A stretch of 64,000 nucleotides of DNA from Bacteroides sp. (GTDB lineage: Bacteria; Bacteroidota; Bacteroidia; Bacteroidales; Bacteroidaceae), in contig JAJQFD010000034.1 of the NCBI GenBank assembly GCA_021201335.1, forward strand, positions 23,436 to 87,435. The letters run 5' to 3'. The position numbers and the translations under genes were made by a program. The notes beneath the pieces are model-generated. The model did not search any database, was not told the origin of the DNA, and worked only from the letters and a program-made list of their open reading frames with translations. The stretch's first letter is position 1, and every line of letters starts with the position of its first letter. Shown here piece after piece: positions 8,102 through 17,254 of the stretch.

Positions 8102-10197
8102 TGTTTGATCTTACCACAAGAGACATAAAATATTTAGCAGGAGTAGGTCCACAAAGGGCTTCCATCCTGAATAAAGAACTTGATATATTTTCCCTACACG
8201 ATTTAATTTATTATTTTCCTTATAAATATGTAGACCGAAGTCGCATCTATTATATTCAAGAGATAGATGGGAATATGCCATATATCCAACTCAAAGGTAA
8301 AATTGTGGGTTTCGAAACGTTTGGAGAAGGGCGAAGCCGAAGATTAGTTGCACATTTTTCGGATGGTACCGGTGTCGTTGACCTGGTCTGGTTTCAAGGC
8401 ATCAAATATATATTAAATAAGTATAAGCTACATCAGGAATATATTATTTTCGGTAAACCGACCGTCTTTAATGGTCGAATTAATGTGGCGCATCCGGATA
8501 TGGATGATTCAGCTTCGGTGACACTCTCCGGTATGGGAATGCAACCTTATTACCATACGACCGAAAAAATGAAGCGCAGCTTTCTGAATTCGCATGCACT
8601 GGAGAAAATGATGTCTTCGGTAATAGGAATGATTCAGGAGCCTCTTTCAGAAACACTTTCCTCGAAAGTTATTGCAGATCATCATTTGATATCTTTGACG
8701 GATGCGTTAAAGAACATACATTTTCCTTCTAATCCAGAATTACTGCGGAAAGCCCAGTACCGTTTAAAATTTGAGGAGTTATTTTACATCCAATTAAATA
8801 TCCTGAGATATGCGAAAGAACGGCAACAACGTTACAGAGGTTATGTGTTCGAAACGGTAGGCGAAAAGTTTCATGATTTCTATAAAAAGAATTTGCCCTT
8901 CGAACTAACCGGTGCGCAGAAAAGAGTACTGAAAGAAATTCGCTGGGATGTTGGATGTGGCCGTCAGATGAATCGTTTACTGCAAGGGGATGTAGGCAGC
9001 GGAAAAACGTTGGTTGCATTGATGAGTATGCTTATTGCACTGGATAATGGATATCAGGCTTGTTTAATGGCTCCCACCGAAATTCTGGCAAATCAACATT
9101 TTGAAACCATGAAAGAACTTCTGTTCGGCATGGATATTCGGGTCGAATTATTAACCGGTTCCGTGAAAGGAAAGAAGCGCGAAGCCATCCATAAAGGTTT
9201 ACTAACCGGAGACATTCACCTATTGATCGGTACTCATGCGGTGATTGAAGATACGGTTAATTTCTCTTCGTTAGGGTTGGTCGTTATTGACGAGCAACAT
9301 CGTTTTGGGGTAGCACAACGGGCACGTTTGTGGAACAAAAATATTCAACCCCCTCATGTATTGGTGATGACGGCAACTCCAATTCCTCGTACGTTGGCCA
9401 TGACCTTGTATGGCGACCTGGATGTTTCTGTTATTGATGAATTACCACCCGGCAGAAAGCCTATATCTACTATTCATCAATTCGACAACCGAAGAGAAAG
9501 CCTTTATCGTTTTGTGCGAAAGCAAGTTGAAGAGGGTAGGCAAGTGTACATTGTTTATCCCTTAATAAAAGAAAGCGAGAAAATTGACCTAAAAAATCTC
9601 GATGAAGGATTCGAACTTATCAAGTCCGAATTCCCCGAATATACCATTTGCAAAGTACATGGTAAAATGAAAGCTGCCGAAAAGGATGAACAAATGCAAC
9701 TTTTCGCTTCGGGAATAGCACAGATTATGGTTGCAACCACTGTGATCGAAGTGGGGGTAAATGTGCCCAATGCATCTGTTATGATTGTTGAAAATGCCGA
9801 ACGCTTCGGGTTGTCACAATTGCATCAGCTTCGGGGGCGAGTAGGTCGTGGGGCCGAACAGTCCTATTGTATTCTTGTGACTAGTTACAAACTGAAGGAA
9901 GATACACGCAAAAGACTCGAAATAATGGTTCGTACCAATGATGGATTCGAAATAGCTGAGGCCGACCTGAAACTTCGCGGGCCAGGAGACTTAGAAGGAA
10001 CACAACAGAGTGGAATAGCTTTCGACCTTAAAATTTCGGACCTTGCGAAAGATGGCCAACTTCTGCAATATGTCCGAAATATTGCACAGGAAATTGTCGA
10101 TTATGACCCACATTTGCAGTTGCCCGAAAATGAGATCCTTGCAAAACAACTGAAGACACTCCGAAAAACTAAAATCAGCTGGGCATCAATAAGTTAA
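8101..10197 (+). CDS. recG: ATP-dependent DNA helicase RecG
   Basis: RecG remodels stalled replication forks and branch-migrates Holliday junctions. The 698-residue protein has an N-terminal wedge/OB region (about 1-240) and two helicase lobes. Walker A is QGDVGSGKT near residue 300, motif II is the RecG-type DEQH (VVIDEQHRFG near 397), motif III is MTATPIPRTLAMTLYGD, and motif VI is QLRGRVGRG near 580. A short C-terminal domain follows. Length and motifs are complete. It ends the pdxJ-to-recG gene run. Confidence 0.96.
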   Translation: MFDLTTRDIKYLAGVGPQRASILNKELDIFSLHDLIYYFPYKYVDRSRIYYIQEIDGNMPYIQLKGKIVGFETFGEGRSRRLVAHFSDGTGVVDLVWFQGIKYILNKYKLHQEYIIFGKPTVFNGRINVAHPDMDDSASVTLSGMGMQPYYHTTEKMKRSFLNSHALEKMMSSVIGMIQEPLSETLSSKVIADHHLISLTDALKNIHFPSNPELLRKAQYRLKFEELFYIQLNILRYAKERQQRYRGYVFETVGEKFHDFYKKNLPFELTGAQKRVLKEIRWDVGCGRQMNRLLQGDVGSGKTLVALMSMLIALDNGYQACLMAPTEILANQHFETMKELLFGMDIRVELLTGSVKGKKREAIHKGLLTGDIHLLIGTHAVIEDTVNFSSLGLVVIDEQHRFGVAQRARLWNKNIQPPHVLVMTATPIPRTLAMTLYGDLDVSVIDELPPGRKPISTIHQFDNRRESLYRFVRKQVEEGRQVYIVYPLIKESEKIDLKNLDEGFELIKSEFPEYTICKVHGKMKAAEKDEQMQLFASGIAQIMVATTVIEVGVNVPNASVMIVENAERFGLSQLHQLRGRVGRGAEQSYCILVTSYKLKEDTRKRLEIMVRTNDGFEIAEADLKLRGPGDLEGTQQSGIAFDLKISDLAKDGQLLQYVRNIAQEIVDYDPHLQLPENEILAKQLKTLRKTKISWASIS

Positions 10198-10286
10198 AAA
10201 AGAATAAATCTGTTATAAAATCTATTTGTTTAGCGATATTGGACAAAAAAAGTTAAGCCGTTAACCGATTTTTCGCTAAGAAATAC

Positions 10287-10294
10287 TATCTTTG
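10287..10294 (+). promoter_or_regulatory. -7 promoter element for the M23 peptidase gene
   Basis: TATCTTTG matches TAnnTTTG. Transcription from it would start near 10301, which makes the TTG codon at 10302 an unlikely start and supports the ATG at 10335. Confidence 0.5.
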
Positions 10295-10334
10295 ATGCAA
10301 TTTGTGGAAAATCAAGTTAATATCAGAAGACAAG

Positions 10335-11210
10335 ATGAATTTTAACTATATCAAGGTTGGGTTTGTGGCGGTAGCGGCGATGGCGAGTTTGTGTGCTTCA
10401 TCGCAGGATTTGATAGCTCGTCAGGCACCTATAGACAAGAAACTGAAAAGTGTAGATTCACTCATTTTACAAAAACAGATTCAAGTAGAACAATCTGAGT
10501 TTCCTGCATTTGATCTGTATCCTTCATGGAATCAGACTTCAGTGCATAATTATGCCAATGCAAATATCCCGGAAACATATACATTCGATTTAACAGGCTT
10601 TCATATGCCGACTCCAAGTACTCGCATAACTTCCAAATTCGGTCCTCGCAGAGGACGAATGCACAACGGAATTGATGTAAAAGTGCAGGTAGGGGATACC
10701 ATATATGCTGCCTTTGATGGAAAGATACGCATGGTGAGAGATCAGGGACGCCGGAAAGGTTACGGAAAATATGTGGTTATCAGGCATGATAATGGATTGG
10801 AAACAGTTTACGGGCATCTTTCCAAACATTTGGTAAAAGAAGACGAACTGGTAAAAGCCGGCGAACCAATCGGATTAGGAGGAAATACTGGACGTTCTTA
10901 TGGTTCACATCTTCATTTCGAAACTCGTTTCTTAGGTATTGCAATAAATCCTGCTTTAATGTTTGATTTTGAAAGCCAGGATATCGTAGCTGATAATTAT
11001 ACGTTTAATCGTAGAAAGACCGGACGAACCAGCTCTGGAACTATGGTTGCAAATTCCGGAAACGTTATTAAATACCATAAAGTAAAAAGTGGTGATTCCT
11101 TATCGAAAATTGCAGCGCAAAGAGGAGTTTCTATTGATACTTTGTGCAAGTTAAATAGAATTACCCGCAAAACGGTATTAAGACCGGGACAAGTTTTACG
11201 TTGTTCATAA
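10335..11210 (+). CDS. M23 family metallopeptidase with LysM domain
   Basis: The protein (291 aa from the ATG at 10335) starts with a signal peptide (about residues 1-23) and acts in the periplasm or at the cell wall. The lysostaphin-type M23 domain has the zinc ligands in HNGIDVKV and HLHFETR and the typical GYGKYVVIRHDNGLETVYGHLS strands. A C-terminal LysM repeat (about 247-290, YHKVKSGDSLSKIA) binds peptidoglycan. Such proteins cut peptide cross-links or activate amidases during division. The upstream TTG at 10302 is unlikely because the -7 element lies just before it. A terminator follows. Confidence 0.88.
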   Translation: MNFNYIKVGFVAVAAMASLCASSQDLIARQAPIDKKLKSVDSLILQKQIQVEQSEFPAFDLYPSWNQTSVHNYANANIPETYTFDLTGFHMPTPSTRITSKFGPRRGRMHNGIDVKVQVGDTIYAAFDGKIRMVRDQGRRKGYGKYVVIRHDNGLETVYGHLSKHLVKEDELVKAGEPIGLGGNTGRSYGSHLHFETRFLGIAINPALMFDFESQDIVADNYTFNRRKTGRTSSGTMVANSGNVIKYHKVKSGDSLSKIAAQRGVSIDTLCKLNRITRKTVLRPGQVLRCS

Positions 11211-11229
11211 TTCATAAGCATAATATACT

Positions 11230-11268
11230 AAGAGGGCACTTTAATATAATTTAGAGTGCCCTCTTTTC
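11230..11268 (+). terminator. Rho-independent terminator after the M23 gene
   Basis: A 10-bp perfect stem (AGAGGGCACT at 11231-11240 with AGTGCCCTCT at 11255-11264) is followed by a T-rich tail (TTCTTTATTC). It separates the peptidase gene from the DUF1599 operon, which has its own promoter at 11288. Confidence 0.8.
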
Positions 11269-11287
11269 TTTATTCTTTATTTATTAC

Positions 11288-11295
11288 TAACTTTG
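11288..11295 (+). promoter_or_regulatory. -7 promoter element for the DUF1599-tpiA run
   Basis: TAACTTTG fits TAnnTTTG, 18 bases before the ATG at 11314. It overlaps the TTG at 11293, which argues that the TTG is not the start codon. Confidence 0.45.
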
Positions 11296-11313
11296 TGCCC
11301 TATTTATAATGAC

Positions 11314-11856
11314 ATGGAAGATACCAGACAAGAATTTGAGCATACTATCACCTTATGCCGTGATTTGTTTTCTAAAAAGCTGCATGATTACGGCCCATCA
11401 TGGCGCATCCTGCGTCCTATTTCAGTAACAGATCAGATCTTTATTAAGGCTAACCGAATCAGAAGTATTGAAACGAAAGGGGTTAATATGGTGGATGAAG
11501 GGATATGTGATGAATTTATTGCAATTGTAAATTATGGTATTATTGGCCTTATACAGTTGGAATTGGGTTACTCAGAAGCAGCTGATATCAGCAATGAAGA
11601 GGCTTTGACCCTATATGATAAATATGCCAAAGAAGCATTAGAATTAATGCTGGCTAAAAATCATGACTACGATGAAGCATGGAGAAGCATGCGTATCAGT
11701 TCTTATACGGATTTAATCTTAATGAAGATATCCCGTACGAAACAGATTGAAAGCCTTTCTGGTAAAACTCTGGTATCAGAAGGGGTTGATGCCAACTACA
11801 TAGATATGATTAATTATGCTGTTTTTGGCTTGATTAAATTAGAGATTGAAAGATAA
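11314..11856 (+). CDS. DUF1599 domain protein (nucleotide modification associated type)
   Basis: This 180-residue protein is two tandem copies of the DUF1599 domain, also called nucleotide modification associated domain 1. Each copy carries a KxHDYGPSW or KNHDYDEAW motif, then a block like TDxIxxKxxRxxxIE, then a NYxIxGLIxLE ending, at about residues 25-80 and 112-175. The function in Bacteroidales is unknown. Phage homologues associate with base modification, but this copy sits in a housekeeping operon. It overlaps the next reading frame by 11 bases, and the order DUF1599, DoxX-like, tpiA is conserved in Bacteroidales. Confidence 0.8.
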   Translation: MEDTRQEFEHTITLCRDLFSKKLHDYGPSWRILRPISVTDQIFIKANRIRSIETKGVNMVDEGICDEFIAIVNYGIIGLIQLELGYSEAADISNEEALTLYDKYAKEALELMLAKNHDYDEAWRSMRISSYTDLILMKISRTKQIESLSGKTLVSEGVDANYIDMINYAVFGLIKLEIER

Positions 11857-13168
11857 ACAAAAACATATTGTAAAAGTAACAGGTACAAATATTTGCCGTT
11901 TTTTACTGGCAGTTGTATTTATCTTCTCCGGTTTTGTAAAAGCTGTGGATCCAATGGGATCCTTTTATAAAATTCAGGATTACCTTGAAGCATTCGGTGT
12001 ATCTTCCTGGGTTCCTGATTTTATGATTTTAGTAGGAGGTATTACGCTATCGGCGTTGGAATTTGTAATCGGTGTACTTTTGCTTTTTGGTATCCGGAAA
12101 GGACCCGCAACTTCTTTGGTCCTGTTGTTTATGCTTTTTATGACACCGTTAACACTTTACTTGGCAATTGCTGATCCGGTAGAAGATTGCGGATGTTTTG
12201 GTGATGTCTGGGTATTAACCAACTGGCAAACATTCTGGAAGAATGTGGTGCTACTGGCGGCTGCTATTGTTATTTACAAATGGAAGGATCATATTTTTAG
12301 TTTCGTAAGTGAGAAATCAGAATGGTTGATCTCTTTATATAGCATTATATTTATTGTGGTACTTTCTTTATTTTGTTTGAGGTATCTGCCTATTTTAGAT
12401 TTCAGGCCTTATAAAATAGGATCCAATATCCCGAAAGAAATGAGTATGCCGGAAGGAGCAAAACCTTCAATCTATGAAACCGTTTTCATCCTGGAAAAAG
12501 AGGGAAAAAAGCAGCAATTTACCTTAGAGAATTATCCGGATAGTACCTGGAACTTTGTTGATGCGAAAACTGTTTTAAAACAGAGAGGTTATGAACCCGC
12601 TATCAGGGACTTTTCCATAATAGAACAAGAAACAGGAGAAGATATTACCCAGGAAGTTTTATCCAATAAGAATTATACTTTCTTGTTGATTGCACATCGT
12701 TTAGAGGTTGCGAGTGATAGTAATATCGACCTGATTAATGAGATATACGATTACAGCATTGAACATGAATATGCTTTTTTTTGCCTGACTGCCTCACCGG
12801 ATTATCAGATCGAAGAATGGAGAGATCGAAGTGGTGCGGAATATCCTTTCGGACTGGTAGATGATATTACTCTTAAGACAATAGTACGGTCGAATCCTGG
12901 ATTGGTATTAATCAAAGAAGGTACTATTCTGAACAAATGGAGTAATAATAACCTACCTGACGAATATGATCTGGATAATGCTTTAGAATATATTCCGTTA
13001 GGAAAGCAGAAAGAAACAAGTGACGGACGTACCATAGCTTATTCTTTTTTATGGTTTGTTTTGCCTTTGCTTTTTGTCAGTGGTTTGGATATCTTACTGG
13101 TAAAAAGAGAAAGGCGTATTTTAAAACGACTGGCAGAAAAGAAGAAGAAAGAGGAAGAATTAAATTAA
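11846..13168 (+). CDS. BT_3928-like DoxX/MauE family membrane protein
   Basis: The protein (440 aa) has about four N-terminal transmembrane helices (residues about 15-150) of DoxX/MauE type, containing the redox-looking motif EDCGCFGD near residues 112-119. A fifth helix lies near 165-185. A large extracytoplasmic thioredoxin-like part (about 195-395) and a final helix near 395-415 follow. The resident CxC motif suggests a role in thiol or quinone redox, which is inferred only. The start is uncertain. TTG at 11846 overlaps DUF1599 by 11 bases and keeps the first helix complete, whereas the next ATG would cut into it. Confidence 0.75.
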   Translation: MKDKQKHIVKVTGTNICRFLLAVVFIFSGFVKAVDPMGSFYKIQDYLEAFGVSSWVPDFMILVGGITLSALEFVIGVLLLFGIRKGPATSLVLLFMLFMTPLTLYLAIADPVEDCGCFGDVWVLTNWQTFWKNVVLLAAAIVIYKWKDHIFSFVSEKSEWLISLYSIIFIVVLSLFCLRYLPILDFRPYKIGSNIPKEMSMPEGAKPSIYETVFILEKEGKKQQFTLENYPDSTWNFVDAKTVLKQRGYEPAIRDFSIIEQETGEDITQEVLSNKNYTFLLIAHRLEVASDSNIDLINEIYDYSIEHEYAFFCLTASPDYQIEEWRDRSGAEYPFGLVDDITLKTIVRSNPGLVLIKEGTILNKWSNNNLPDEYDLDNALEYIPLGKQKETSDGRTIAYSFLWFVLPLLFVSGLDILLVKRERRILKRLAEKKKKEEELN

Positions 13169-13188
13169 CCCTTTAATATATAAACGAA

Positions 13189-13950
13189 ATGAGAAAAAAC
13201 ATTGTTGCAGGAAACTGGAAAATGAACAAAACCTTACAGGAAGGTATTGAGTTCGTAAAAGAATTAAAAGAAGTATTAGCTAACGATAAAACTAACTGCG
13301 AAGTGGTAGTCTGTACTCCTTTTATTCATTTGGCTTCAGTTTCAACGATACTGGAAGTAACTAACATCGGTGTTGGTGCGGAAAACTGCGCCAATCAAGT
13401 ATCTGGTGCTTACACCGGAGAGGTATCTGCTACGATGGTTGCTTCAACAGGTGCGAAATATGTTATCCTTGGTCACTCAGAACGTCGCGCTTACTATGGT
13501 GAAACTGCAGAAATCCTGAAAGAAAAAGTAGAACTTGCCCTGGCTAACGACTTGACTCCGATTTTCTGTATTGGTGAAGTTCTTGAAGAACGGGAAGCCA
13601 ATAAGCAAAATGAGGTTGTGAGCGGTCAGTTGGCTGATTCTTTATTTAGCCTTTCAGCGGAAGATTTCTCAAAAGTAGTTTTGGCTTATGAACCTGTTTG
13701 GGCCATCGGAACCGGTAAAACTGCTACTTCCGACCAGGCTCAGGAAATGCATGCTTTCATTCGCTCAATTGTAGCTGAAAAGTATGGCAAAGAAATCGCT
13801 GACAATACTTCTATCCTTTACGGTGGTAGTTGTAACCCGTCAAATGCGAAAGAATTATTTAGCAATCCGGATGTTGATGGTGGCCTGATTGGTGGTGCTT
13901 CTTTGAAAGTGGCTGACTTTAAAGGTGTTATCAATGGATTTAACTCATAA
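13189..13950 (+). CDS. tpiA: triosephosphate isomerase
   Basis: TpiA interconverts dihydroxyacetone phosphate and glyceraldehyde 3-phosphate in glycolysis. All active-site residues are visible in the 253-residue protein: the Lys in GNWKMN (near residue 12), the His in LGHSERR (near 98) and the Glu in [14 protein letters not shown] (near 168), whose second half is the mobile loop. The C-terminal phosphate-binding blocks YGGS and GGLIGGASL are present. It follows the DoxX-like gene by 20 bp. Confidence 0.97.
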   Translation: MRKNIVAGNWKMNKTLQEGIEFVKELKEVLANDKTNCEVVVCTPFIHLASVSTILEVTNIGVGAENCANQVSGAYTGEVSATMVASTGAKYVILGHSERRAYYGETAEILKEKVELALANDLTPIFCIGEVLEEREANKQNEVVSGQLADSLFSLSAEDFSKVVLAYEPVWAIGTGKTATSDQAQEMHAFIRSIVAEKYGKEIADNTSILYGGSCNPSNAKELFSNPDVDGGLIGGASLKVADFKGVINGFNS

Positions 13951-13976
13951 TTGAAACTCCATAAACCTGCACTCGT

Positions 13977-14438
13977 ATGAAAATATTTGTTTTTTGTCTG
14001 AACCTGTTCTTCCTTTTCTGCGCTTCTTCCTTGAGTGCGCAGCAGGATATTGTGAGAAGCCTTCAGCAAAATGTCCCTGGCGAAGGTAAGGTAACGATCC
14101 ATCAGGATCCGAAAATCAAAGCTTTGCTTGGTTCACGAGCTACTCCATCTTCACAAGGGGGAAGCGGACAAATAAGAACAAATGGCTACCGGGTACAGGT
14201 TTATGCTGGTGGTAACTCCCGTGCCGCGAAAGAAGAAGCGGAAAGTGTTGCTTCACAAGTAAAGGCATACTTCCCTGATTTAGCTGTTTACAAATCATTT
14301 GTTCCGCCCCGTTGGATATGCAGGGTAGGTGATTTTCGAAGTATTGAAGAAGCGGATGCCATGATGCGCCGATTAAAAAGAACAGGTGTATTTAAAGAAG
14401 TATCAATTGTAAGAGATCAAGTAACGATCACTTATTAA
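13977..14438 (+). CDS. SPOR domain-containing exported protein
   Basis: The protein (153 aa) has an N-terminal signal peptide (about residues 1-22, ending SLSAQ). A C-terminal SPOR domain (about 72-150) begins NGYRVQVYAGGNSRAAKEEA. SPOR domains bind glycan strands lacking stem peptides at division sites, so a role in cell envelope or division is likely. It sits between tpiA and folE with gaps of 26 and 9 bp and is probably cotranscribed with them. Confidence 0.85.
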   Translation: MKIFVFCLNLFFLFCASSLSAQQDIVRSLQQNVPGEGKVTIHQDPKIKALLGSRATPSSQGGSGQIRTNGYRVQVYAGGNSRAAKEEAESVASQVKAYFPDLAVYKSFVPPRWICRVGDFRSIEEADAMMRRLKRTGVFKEVSIVRDQVTITY

Positions 14439-14447
14439 CAGAGCAAT

Positions 14448-15038
14448 ATGTTTGGACAAAAGGAATGTTTTGATAATGCTCCGGAGATGGAGCCGTTAAT
14501 GAATCATTATCGCAGTATTATTTCACTTTTAGGAGAAGATGTGGAACGGGAAGGATTACTCAAAACTCCGGAACGATTAACGAAAGCCATGCTGACTTTA
14601 ACAGAAGGCTACCGAATGAATCCGCATGAAATCCTTCTCTCAGCCAAGTTTAAAGAAGAATACAGCCAGATGGTGATCGTTAAGGATATTGATTTCTTTT
14701 CTTTGTGCGAACATCACATGCTGCCGTTTTATGGTAAAGCGCACGTTGCTTATATTCCTAATGGATACATTACCGGTTTAAGCAAGGTTGCTCGTGTCGT
14801 TGATATTTTCTCGCATCGTCTGCAAGTACAAGAACGGATGACGCTTCAAATTAAAGAATGTATCCAGAATACTTTAAATCCCCTGGGTGTAATGGTAGTG
14901 GTTGAAGCTAAGCACATGTGTATGCAAATGCGGGGAGTGGAGAAGCAAAATGCCATCACTACTACTTCTGATTTTACGGGAGCTTTTAAGCAAGCGAAGA
15001 CCCGTGAAGAATTTATGAATCTGATTCGTAACAGTTAA
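14448..15038 (+). CDS. folE: GTP cyclohydrolase I
   Basis: FolE converts GTP to 7,8-dihydroneopterin triphosphate, the entry to folate synthesis. The 196-residue protein shows the zinc-binding and catalytic block [20 protein letters not shown] near residues 83-102, with one zinc Cys and the catalytic His residues. The [21 protein letters not shown] block and the second zinc Cys in HMCMQMRGV also match. Length is typical. It converges on dnaG with only 6 bp between stop codons and no room for a separate terminator. Confidence 0.96.
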   Translation: MFGQKECFDNAPEMEPLMNHYRSIISLLGEDVEREGLLKTPERLTKAMLTLTEGYRMNPHEILLSAKFKEEYSQMVIVKDIDFFSLCEHHMLPFYGKAHVAYIPNGYITGLSKVARVVDIFSHRLQVQERMTLQIKECIQNTLNPLGVMVVVEAKHMCMQMRGVEKQNAITTTSDFTGAFKQAKTREEFMNLIRNS

Positions 15039-15044
15039 CCGATG

Positions 15045-17024
15045 TTACCTTAGCACCACCCGGTCTCCTTCTTTCTTCTCGATAGCCTTTAATACTTCAT
15101 GCAGTTCCTTGAATCGGTGCATGGTATTGTTACATTTCTCGATATTGTTATAGATATCCGGATCTTGTAAGGCACGGGCAATATGTTTCATTTCTTCCTT
15201 AATAATTGCACTTTTGAAGTTTACCAGAAGCATGGGTACAATTTCCAATAATCGTTCTTCTTCAGTGAATATCTTTTGCGTTTTGGAATGCAACTTACTT
15301 AGTTGGTAGCGTTCGCTTGCCAGTTCTGTGCATAGTTTGGCTATATCTGCCGAAGGGTGAGCAATAAAGTAGCGTTCAGCAACAAAATCCTTGTTATGAA
15401 TATGTTCTACCGCCTCCGTTAAAATTTGAATATGAAGCGGATTATGAAAAGACAGGTCATCCGACTTTAAGTCATAGTGGACGTATTCAATCACCGTTAT
15501 ATTTCTCTCTTTTTCATTCTCATCCGGAATGCAACATATCACTCTCTCTCCATACCGAACAATCATTTGAAGAATAAGCCTTTCGAACTTATAGAACTCT
15601 CTTCCTTCCTCCCCTCCCTGGGGTATAAAGGATTGATAAGCCTCATCCGCCGGAGCTGGCTCTTCGGTAATATCGGGTGCTGATTGTTCGGCCGGAGTTT
15701 TATTACTTTTCTCGGCCTGCTTTTCTTTAAGTTTGGCTACTTCTGTTACGAGTAATTTTTGATCAAGGTTCAGAAGCCGGGCGGACTCTTTAATATAAAC
15801 ATCCCTCATAATAGTCTCTGGAACTACAGAGATACTTTTCACAATGTCTCCAATCATTTCCGCTTGCTTGATCGGGTCTTTTTTAGCATCCTTTAGAAGG
15901 AGGTTTATCTTAAAACGGATAAAATCCACTTCGTGCTCCGCAATGTAGGCCTGGAAATCGGTCGCATTGTGTTTTTTTGCGAAAGAATCCGGGTCATCGC
16001 CATCCGGGAGCAGAACTACTTTGATGTTCATTCCTTCTTCCAGTAGCATATCAATCCCACGGATAGAGGCTTTGATACCGGCCATATCTCCGTCATATAA
16101 GACGGTTATGTTATTGGTAAAGCGGTGTATTAACCGGATTTGTCCCGGAGTTAGAGAGGTCCCTGAAGAAGAAACAACATTCTCAATGCCAGATTGATGC
16201 ATGGAAATCACATCCGTATATCCTTCTACCAGAAAACATCGATCCTGCTTAACAATGGCCTGTTTAGCGAAGAAGATTCCATAAAGTTCATTGCTCTTGT
16301 GGTAAATTTCAGATTCAGGGGAGTTGACATATTTAGCTAGCTTTTTGTTTTCGGTACTCAGTATTCGTCCTCCGAAGGCAACCACTTTGCCTGAAAGAGT
16401 ATGTACCGGAAATATAACACGACCCCGGAAACGGTCCCTAAGTTTTCCTTCTTCGGCTTCATAGCAAAGACCTGTTTTAATCAAGAACTCCTGTTTATAT
16501 CCTTTTCTGAGAGCTTCCTGTGCAAAAGCATCTCGTTCGTCAATGCTAAATCCTAACTGGAATTTCTCAATAATATCATCCCGGAACCCTCTTTGACGGA
16601 AATAGCCCATCCCAATGCTGCGACCGTCAATATGATCTTTTAGAATATGCTGAAAGTAGTCACGTGCATATTGATTGACAATAAACATACTTTCGCGAAA
16701 ACTCTGTGCCTGTTTTTCTTCGTTGGTTAATTCCCTTTCTTTTATCTCAATATGATATTTCCGGGCCAGGAATCTTAAGGCATCGTAGTAAGAAAGCTGT
16801 TCATGCTCCATAATGAAATGAACTGCGTTACCTCCCTTACCACAACTAAAACACTTGCATAATCCTTTGGAGGGAGATACACTGAAGGAAGGAGTTTTTT
16901 CATTATGAAACGGGCATAGTCCAACATAGTTTACCCCTCGTTTACGAAGAGTCACAAATTCCGATACAACGTCCACAATCTGGGCTGCATCAAGAATACG
17001 GTCTATGGTAGCTTGGTCTATCAT
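15045..17024 (-). CDS. dnaG: DNA primase
   Basis: DnaG makes RNA primers for replication. The ATG at 17024 gives 659 aa and starts as bacterial primases do (MIDQATIDRILDAAQIVDVV). The CHC2-type zinc finger has C37, H40, C58 and C61. The TOPRIM core carries the acidic residues of VEGYTDVISM and VLYDGDMAG in the middle third. A C-terminal helicase-interaction region follows, after an Ala/Pro/Glu-rich linker. A further in-frame extension to 17072 begins with a non-ATG codon and lacks similarity, so I reject it. Confidence 0.95.
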   Translation of the reverse strand: MIDQATIDRILDAAQIVDVVSEFVTLRKRGVNYVGLCPFHNEKTPSFSVSPSKGLCKCFSCGKGGNAVHFIMEHEQLSYYDALRFLARKYHIEIKERELTNEEKQAQSFRESMFIVNQYARDYFQHILKDHIDGRSIGMGYFRQRGFRDDIIEKFQLGFSIDERDAFAQEALRKGYKQEFLIKTGLCYEAEEGKLRDRFRGRVIFPVHTLSGKVVAFGGRILSTENKKLAKYVNSPESEIYHKSNELYGIFFAKQAIVKQDRCFLVEGYTDVISMHQSGIENVVSSSGTSLTPGQIRLIHRFTNNITVLYDGDMAGIKASIRGIDMLLEEGMNIKVVLLPDGDDPDSFAKKHNATDFQAYIAEHEVDFIRFKINLLLKDAKKDPIKQAEMIGDIVKSISVVPETIMRDVYIKESARLLNLDQKLLVTEVAKLKEKQAEKSNKTPAEQSAPDITEEPAPADEAYQSFIPQGGEEGREFYKFERLILQMIVRYGERVICCIPDENEKERNITVIEYVHYDLKSDDLSFHNPLHIQILTEAVEHIHNKDFVAERYFIAHPSADIAKLCTELASERYQLSKLHSKTQKIFTEEERLLEIVPMLLVNFKSAIIKEEMKHIARALQDPDIYNNIEKCNNTMHRFKELHEVLKAIEKKEGDRVVLR

Positions 17025-17176
17025 TTTAAAAGGAACACAAATGTACATCTTATTTTTTGTATAATCAAGCAATGTATCCGGGTCAGGCGAACGGTATTTC
17101 TTTCGGAGCTGCTTAATAAAACAAAGAATGTTTAACCGAATTTTGACCCGGCTGATTCATATTAAAAAGTAATCTC

Positions 17177-17184
17177 TATATTTG
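17177..17184 (+). promoter_or_regulatory. -7 promoter element for the PAS kinase pair
   Basis: TATATTTG, a perfect match to TAnnTTTG, lies 78 bases before the ATG at 17255. There is no -33 TTG at the standard spacing. Confidence 0.5.
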
Positions 17185-17254
17185 TGGGAAATTTGGTTTT
17201 TAAGCACTGTATTTACTTATATTTTCTGGTATAAAACTTTTGTGCTACGTAAGC